Positions 8,581 through 12,116 of a stretch of 12,116 nucleotides of DNA are shown here, in pieces. A model generated the notes under the pieces. The model was not told where the DNA came from, ran no database searches, and saw only the letters and a list, made by a program, of their open reading frames with translations. The number at the start of each line of letters is the position of its first letter. The stretch's first letter is position 1. The translations under genes were made by a program, and so were the position numbers. Origin of the DNA: Gryganskiella cystojenkinii (taxonomy: Eukaryota; Mortierellomycota; Mortierellomycetes; Mortierellales; Mortierellaceae); the NCBI GenBank assembly GCA_015852425.1, contig JAAAIG010001031.1, positions 1 through 12,116 of the forward strand. Direction: 5' to 3'.

Positions 8581-10833
8581 TTACGTCGTCTGAGTATGAG
8601 TCCTTGGACGAAGCGTTATTCCAATATCTTTATCCCCCGTTCCATCGACGACTATATAACTTGTCTTGTTCTCAAACAATTCCTCATAAGTGAAATCGCG
8701 TTTACAATCCCTAGTCAGCACGCCTGTCCGGACAAAGAACCAGTAAGAAGCGCTTAGGTACAAAAGTCCGAAAAACGTCAAGGCCTGAAAAATCATGCTG
8801 TCCATGAAGATGGGGGGTGAGACCCTCTCTGCTAAGGGAGAATGTTCCCAGTACCGAGTTGGGTAACGAAGGATGCCAAAAAATATGATTGTCCCCCACG
8901 TGACAGGCGCAATGTAGTTTTGGAGTTGCGTATAATTGCGGATTAGGCGAGCACTGGATGATTGGCAATGGACATCAGATATTAGTAATTGAGTCGAGAA
9001 TACTGACGAGAATGAAAAGGTCAGGGACATGTAAAGAAGTGAGTTCGTGGCTTACCTGGTACCCCAAGAGTTATCATATAAAGTCAAGGCGGCAAAGATC
9101 TTTGCAGGGACGTATCCAAGTACATGCAGGAACCCATAGATAGCTGTAAAGAAAAATTTCTTGTCACCTGTGATTCTAAACGCGTATGCAGTCTTCATCA
9201 ATCTCACGAATGCGATTGAGACCAACCACCACAGCATTTGAGACCACGTCCCGAAATAAATACAATTGACTACGTTATAGACCACCATCATGGGGTAGAT
9301 CAACTGGTACAACAGCGCATAAGTCATCCATGGACTATGCAAATGCATGCAGCCAAGTTTGATCGGGATCTCGCGAAAGAACGTTTTCGACCATCGGGTC
9401 TGCTGTGTCACCCAGGCAATGAACTGGCTCGGCGTGTCTGTATAACAGATTGCATAGTGCGAGAACTTGACCTTGTAACTCTCGCGGAGGACCAGGTTTG
9501 TCAGATGAGAGTCATCCCCATATGTACAAAGGACACCGAGGAAGGATTGTTTCACCCAGGCATCCATCACATTTGCGACGATCGTCATCCGATAGATTCC
9601 CAGTGGACCGGAGATGCAATCCACGACTGAGTGGTAAGATTGAGCACCGCGCTCAAGATTGACCACGAACCAGAACCGAAGAGAGGACAAGAACGAAACC
9701 CAGGTTCCTGTATTATAAAACCGGACATCTCCTGTCGCTGCGCCGATGATTGGAGACTCTGCCAGTGCAAATGCCAATTCTATTCGATTTAACAAAAGTC
9801 ATTAAGCCATATTTTTGAGCTTTCCTCATGCTTCTGAGCAAACGTACTTTACACAGCAAGAAATCGACGCCAAAGAATTACCTTTACAGACTGCCGGATC
9901 CAAGTATGTATCTGAATCCGTCACGACCACAGACTCTATCCCTTGCTGCAACAATGCTGCAAACCCTGTGTACATTGCCGACCGCTTGCCTCTGTGTGGT
10001 TGCATCACACAAACAGGTCCCTGATGGTATGCAATCTGCCTGACCAGATTCTCACGTTCCTTATCATTCGCCTCTCGATCCATACACAAAAAATCCGATC
10101 TAAACACCACTGCGCCTTGCTTCTCAAAGACCTTGATAAAAATCTGAGCCATATACTCGTCCTGATCCTCATTCCCGTCCACGACCAACAATATCCTCTG
10201 ATTCCTTTCATATTGAATCGCTCCCAGAGATTTCAAACAACCTTCCAAAAGGATGGGATCTTCACGGTACCCTACTGCCAAGATACCTGTGGAGAGTCCT
10301 ACCCAATGGGGATCCCGGAGTGCAACCCGTTGATCGACTTTAAGCCGGTTCAAGGCTGAGAACGTGATTTCAGTCAGGAAATCGACCACCATCAACATAC
10401 CATAGGCCAAGGAAGTTTGCCAGGCACCTCCAGAGACTTGGACATGAAAACAGGCCTTGAGGATTCCACAGGAGAGGAAAACAATCATCGATGTGAAGAT
10501 GACCCAGGAGACCCTCTTCCACATGGAGACATATGAGGACATAAGATTGAGTTTTTCATTCGCCTCCAATCCTCCATTCGAGCCAATCCCTCGTTCAATC
10601 TTTGCAATGACTGGGACACGTTCTCCAACATTGTATAGTCCGTTTGTGCTGGTGGGTAGGGAATCGATCGCGGTCTTGGGTATTCCGAGACAGAGTGCAC
10701 TGGAGGCCACAGAAGTGGTGATCACCAAAGAATCCTTTGGACGAGGGTGCAAGACTTGTCTCGAGGTTTCATTGTCCTCTCCATTCGATTGATGACTCAG
10801 GACTGAGGTGTCCTTTGTCGGCTGAGGCGGCAT
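8581..10833 (-). CDS. hyaluronan synthase-like GT2 membrane glycosyltransferase, 3 exons
   Basis: Predicted 682-aa processive family-2 glycosyltransferase, closest in motif pattern to class I hyaluronan synthases and related chitin synthases. Such enzymes polymerise UDP-sugars on the inner face of the plasma membrane and export the chain. Exons: 10833-9882, 9779-9056, 8953-8581; both introns are 102 bp, GT...AG, and the sum is 2049 nt. A polar, probably disordered N-terminus (1-100) precedes two membrane helices (about 108-128 and 139-160). Catalytic region: LLVVDGN (about 215), GKRSAMYT (282), DSDT (306-309, metal/UDP binding), TGDVR and SGPLGIYR, GDDSHLTN (405-412), QQTRWSKTFFRE (443-454). 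Several C-terminal helices follow; WGTSAR is formed across the last splice, as in animal HAS proteins. The ATG at 10833 is chosen because the in-frame extension upstream lacks an ATG. All key residues are present. The product (hyaluronan, chitin oligomer or other) cannot be decided from sequence. Confidence 0.85.
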
Positions 10834-11113
10834 GGAATACAGCAAAGGAGGAGGAGGAGTAAGGAGGATCAGTCAGTGATCCGTCGTGGGCAAGCGAGAG
10901 GGGATGGGGCAATGTGGAGTTCAGGGTAGATATCTTAATGAGAGTGGGACGTGGAATTGATGCTAACATAATCATCCAGTATGTCGAAGAGTTTTGCAGA
11001 AATGGTCTAATAAGAGAAAAGAGTGATTTTGTGTTGGAAAGCGAGAAAGAATGAAAGAGACAGCGTCCCTTGATGCATTATTCCTCGTCTTTGCCGTAGT
11101 TGTCTTCAACAAA

Positions 11114-11141
11114 TTGACGACTCCCTTTTGACAACTCCCTT
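11114..11141 (+). repeat. 14-bp tandem duplication
   Basis: TTGACGACTCCCTT (11114-11127) is followed directly by TTGACAACTCCCTT (11128-11141), one mismatch in 14. It is a small slippage-type duplication in non-coding sequence upstream of the hyaluronan synthase-like gene. Confidence 0.8.
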
Positions 11142-11173
11142 TATGCACCAGTTTGCATCGATCTTGGTTCCAC

Positions 11174-11215
11174 GAAGAAAATTTCAAGGGAACTGAGGAA
11201 AACTTCGAGGGCAAT
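11174..11215 (+). repeat. imperfect 21-bp tandem repeat
   Basis: Two adjacent 21-base units (11174-11194 and 11195-11215) match at about 16 of 21 positions, sharing a GAxGAAAA-TTC-AGGG pattern. They lie 33 bases beyond the 14-bp duplication, so the two may mark one slippage-prone patch. Confidence 0.55.
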
Positions 11216-11610
11216 ACTAATCTCTGATTCCCCTAGTTGAGAAACAGGCTGGGAGCTTCACATGTTAAGTCGACTGGCTTGTGGCAGCCAAAGGTTGATC
11301 CATCGATTTGGGCTCCCTGTATCGAATTACGACGACGCGCAATTTTATTTTCTCCTTGCTAAAATTACATGTGGATTATTTGCGGCAGGAGAGGATTTGT
11401 TGTGAGAGGCGTTGGATATGCGACTGCACGGTGTGGTGTAGTGAAGCCAGAACAACAAGTACATGCAAGTACACCCTTTTAGTAAATACCAAAACAATAA
11501 AAGAGCGAACAGGAGATTTCTGTTCGCGGTTGCCTTTTCCCATTCATTTCATACATGTAAGATCTTAGGACATTATTCTTGTTGTCAATCCTGCTTTTAT
11601 ACTTTTACAG

Positions 11611-11836
11611 TCCTTTACATCATCACCGCGGCGAAGATAATTCCGTTTCGAGTGCTGAACCACCACCGTTCACCTCGGATTCACTCCTAGGACATATTGT
11701 CCCAAGCTCATATCTAGACAATCAAAACAGGACCCTCGGTCGTCGACTTTCACCTCGCTTTCTTGCGATTCTCAACCAATACGGAAAGCGTAATAAGGAC
11801 CTTTTCAATCTGACCGGCCCTCGATATCCCTCCTAG
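11611..11836 (+). CDS. possible terminal exon of an unidentified gene
   Basis: No family is recognised. The frame reads like protein (EDNSVSSAEPPPFTSDSLLG, then RRLSPRFLAILNQYGKRNKD, then LFNLTGPRYPS) and ends in TAG at 11834-11836. Just upstream a 54-bp intron fits well: GTAAGA donor at 11557 and a CTTTTACAG acceptor ending at 11610. The frame requires the previous exon to end two bases into a codon; that frame upstream is open only back to a TAA near 11497, and no ATG was found. It could be the end of a partial gene or a transposon fragment. Nothing clear is seen in 11301-11556 or 11837-11961. Confidence 0.25.
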
Positions 11837-11961
11837 TCATCGAGTACGCGTCGTTTTAGTCATCAAGCGACACCCCGACATTGAAAATACCCTCAATCAG
11901 CACAAGTGCCGGCGACTTCTCGGCCCCCAACGCCTTAATCGACCCCTCCGGTTTCAGTTTA

Positions 11962-12100
11962 CAGTCAACCCTCGTTATAGTGAATGCCACCTTTGGGTCA
12001 AATATTCACTATAACGTGCATTCACTATAACGGGTACAATTCACATATAAAAAACTTGACCAAAAAAAACCAAGAATTCACTATAACGCGGGATTCACTG
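11962..12100. mobile_element. pogo/Tigger-like short element with ATTCACTATAACG repeats
   Basis: The left terminus CAGTCAACCCTCG at 11962 follows a TA (11960-11961) and runs into CGTTATAGTGAAT (11973-11985). CAGT ends with TA target sites are typical of pogo-type Tc1/mariner elements. The 13-mer ATTCACTATAACG recurs directly at 12004-12016, 12020-12032 and 12076-12088, and with G for A at 12093-12105. One candidate right end is 12100, followed by TA at 12101-12102. Read inward it begins CAGTGAATCCCGCG and matches the left end with one gap and few mismatches, giving a 139-bp MITE. A second candidate, ending CACTG at 12115, is cut by the window edge, so the right boundary is uncertain. Confidence 0.6.
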
Positions 12101-12116
12101 TAACGCCATTCACTGT

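Larger units (their letters stand above)
10834..11300. other. upstream region of the hyaluronan synthase-like gene
   Basis: No gene is supported here. Read on the minus strand, the bases just before the ATG at 10833 are pyrimidine-rich (CCTCCTCCTCCT), like the other gene's 5' flank. A small dyad, GGATCA-GTCAG-TGATCC, lies near 10866-10883. Two small tandem duplications occur farther out and are listed separately. No TATA box was identified. Short minus-strand open frames in this span lack ATG starts and consist partly of the tandem repeat. Confidence 0.35.

Noticed and set aside
9238..9630. 130-codon plus-strand frame
   Set aside because: Antisense of exon 2 of the hyaluronan synthase-like gene.
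9943..10359. 138-codon plus-strand frame
   Set aside because: Antisense of exon 1 of the hyaluronan synthase-like gene.
10833..10845. Upstream TTG start giving four extra residues to the glycosyltransferase
   Set aside because: Fungal nuclear genes normally start at ATG; the first in-frame ATG is at 10833.

Overview
This is a piece of a filamentous fungal nuclear genome, most likely an early-diverging (Mucoromycota, perhaps Mortierella-type) fungus. The reasons are short GT...AG introns with CTAAC/CTAAT-like branch sites, one gene split into eight small exons, pyrimidine-rich 5' flanks, and a dense mix of transposon relics (Crypton-type tyrosine recombinase, Helitron, small TA-flanked inverted-repeat elements). 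The lineage is inferred from style and was not searched.

Two genes look intact, both on the minus strand. The first (3555 to 1206, 8 exons, 469 aa) encodes a PHBH-fold FAD-dependent monooxygenase with the GxGxxG, DG and GD signatures all present. The second (10833 to 8581, 3 exons, 682 aa) encodes a membrane GT2 glycosyltransferase that reads like a class I hyaluronan synthase, with the DSD, GDD.HLT, QQTRW and WGTS motifs. For both genes the splice sites and phases add up to an exact multiple of three.

The rest is a transposon graveyard. Positions 397-1142 (+) hold a broken unidentified gene that converges tail-to-tail on the monooxygenase. Positions 4063-5272 (+) hold a Crypton-like tyrosine recombinase pseudogene in one continuous frame, with three nonsense codons before its intron and one after. 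It stops at a splice donor followed by a TC-rich minisatellite (5335-5467). A minus-strand Helitron relic starts right after that: its 3' terminus (hairpin plus CTAG|T) is at 5534-5562, and its PIF1-type helicase is broken by one nonsense codon and one frameshift. The HUH/Rep domain is missing, and a second PIF1 motif II fragment is fused upstream at 8061-8128.

Two short non-autonomous DNA elements are visible. One is 197 bp (8332-8528) with 36-bp terminal inverted repeats flanked by TA, lying about 50 bp past the hyaluronan synthase-like stop codon. The other is a pogo/Tigger-style element beginning at 11962 at the right edge, packed with repeats of ATTCACTATAACG. Positions 11301-11836 may hold a partial gene, supported only weakly. 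No rRNA, tRNA, CRISPR or bacterial-type feature was seen.
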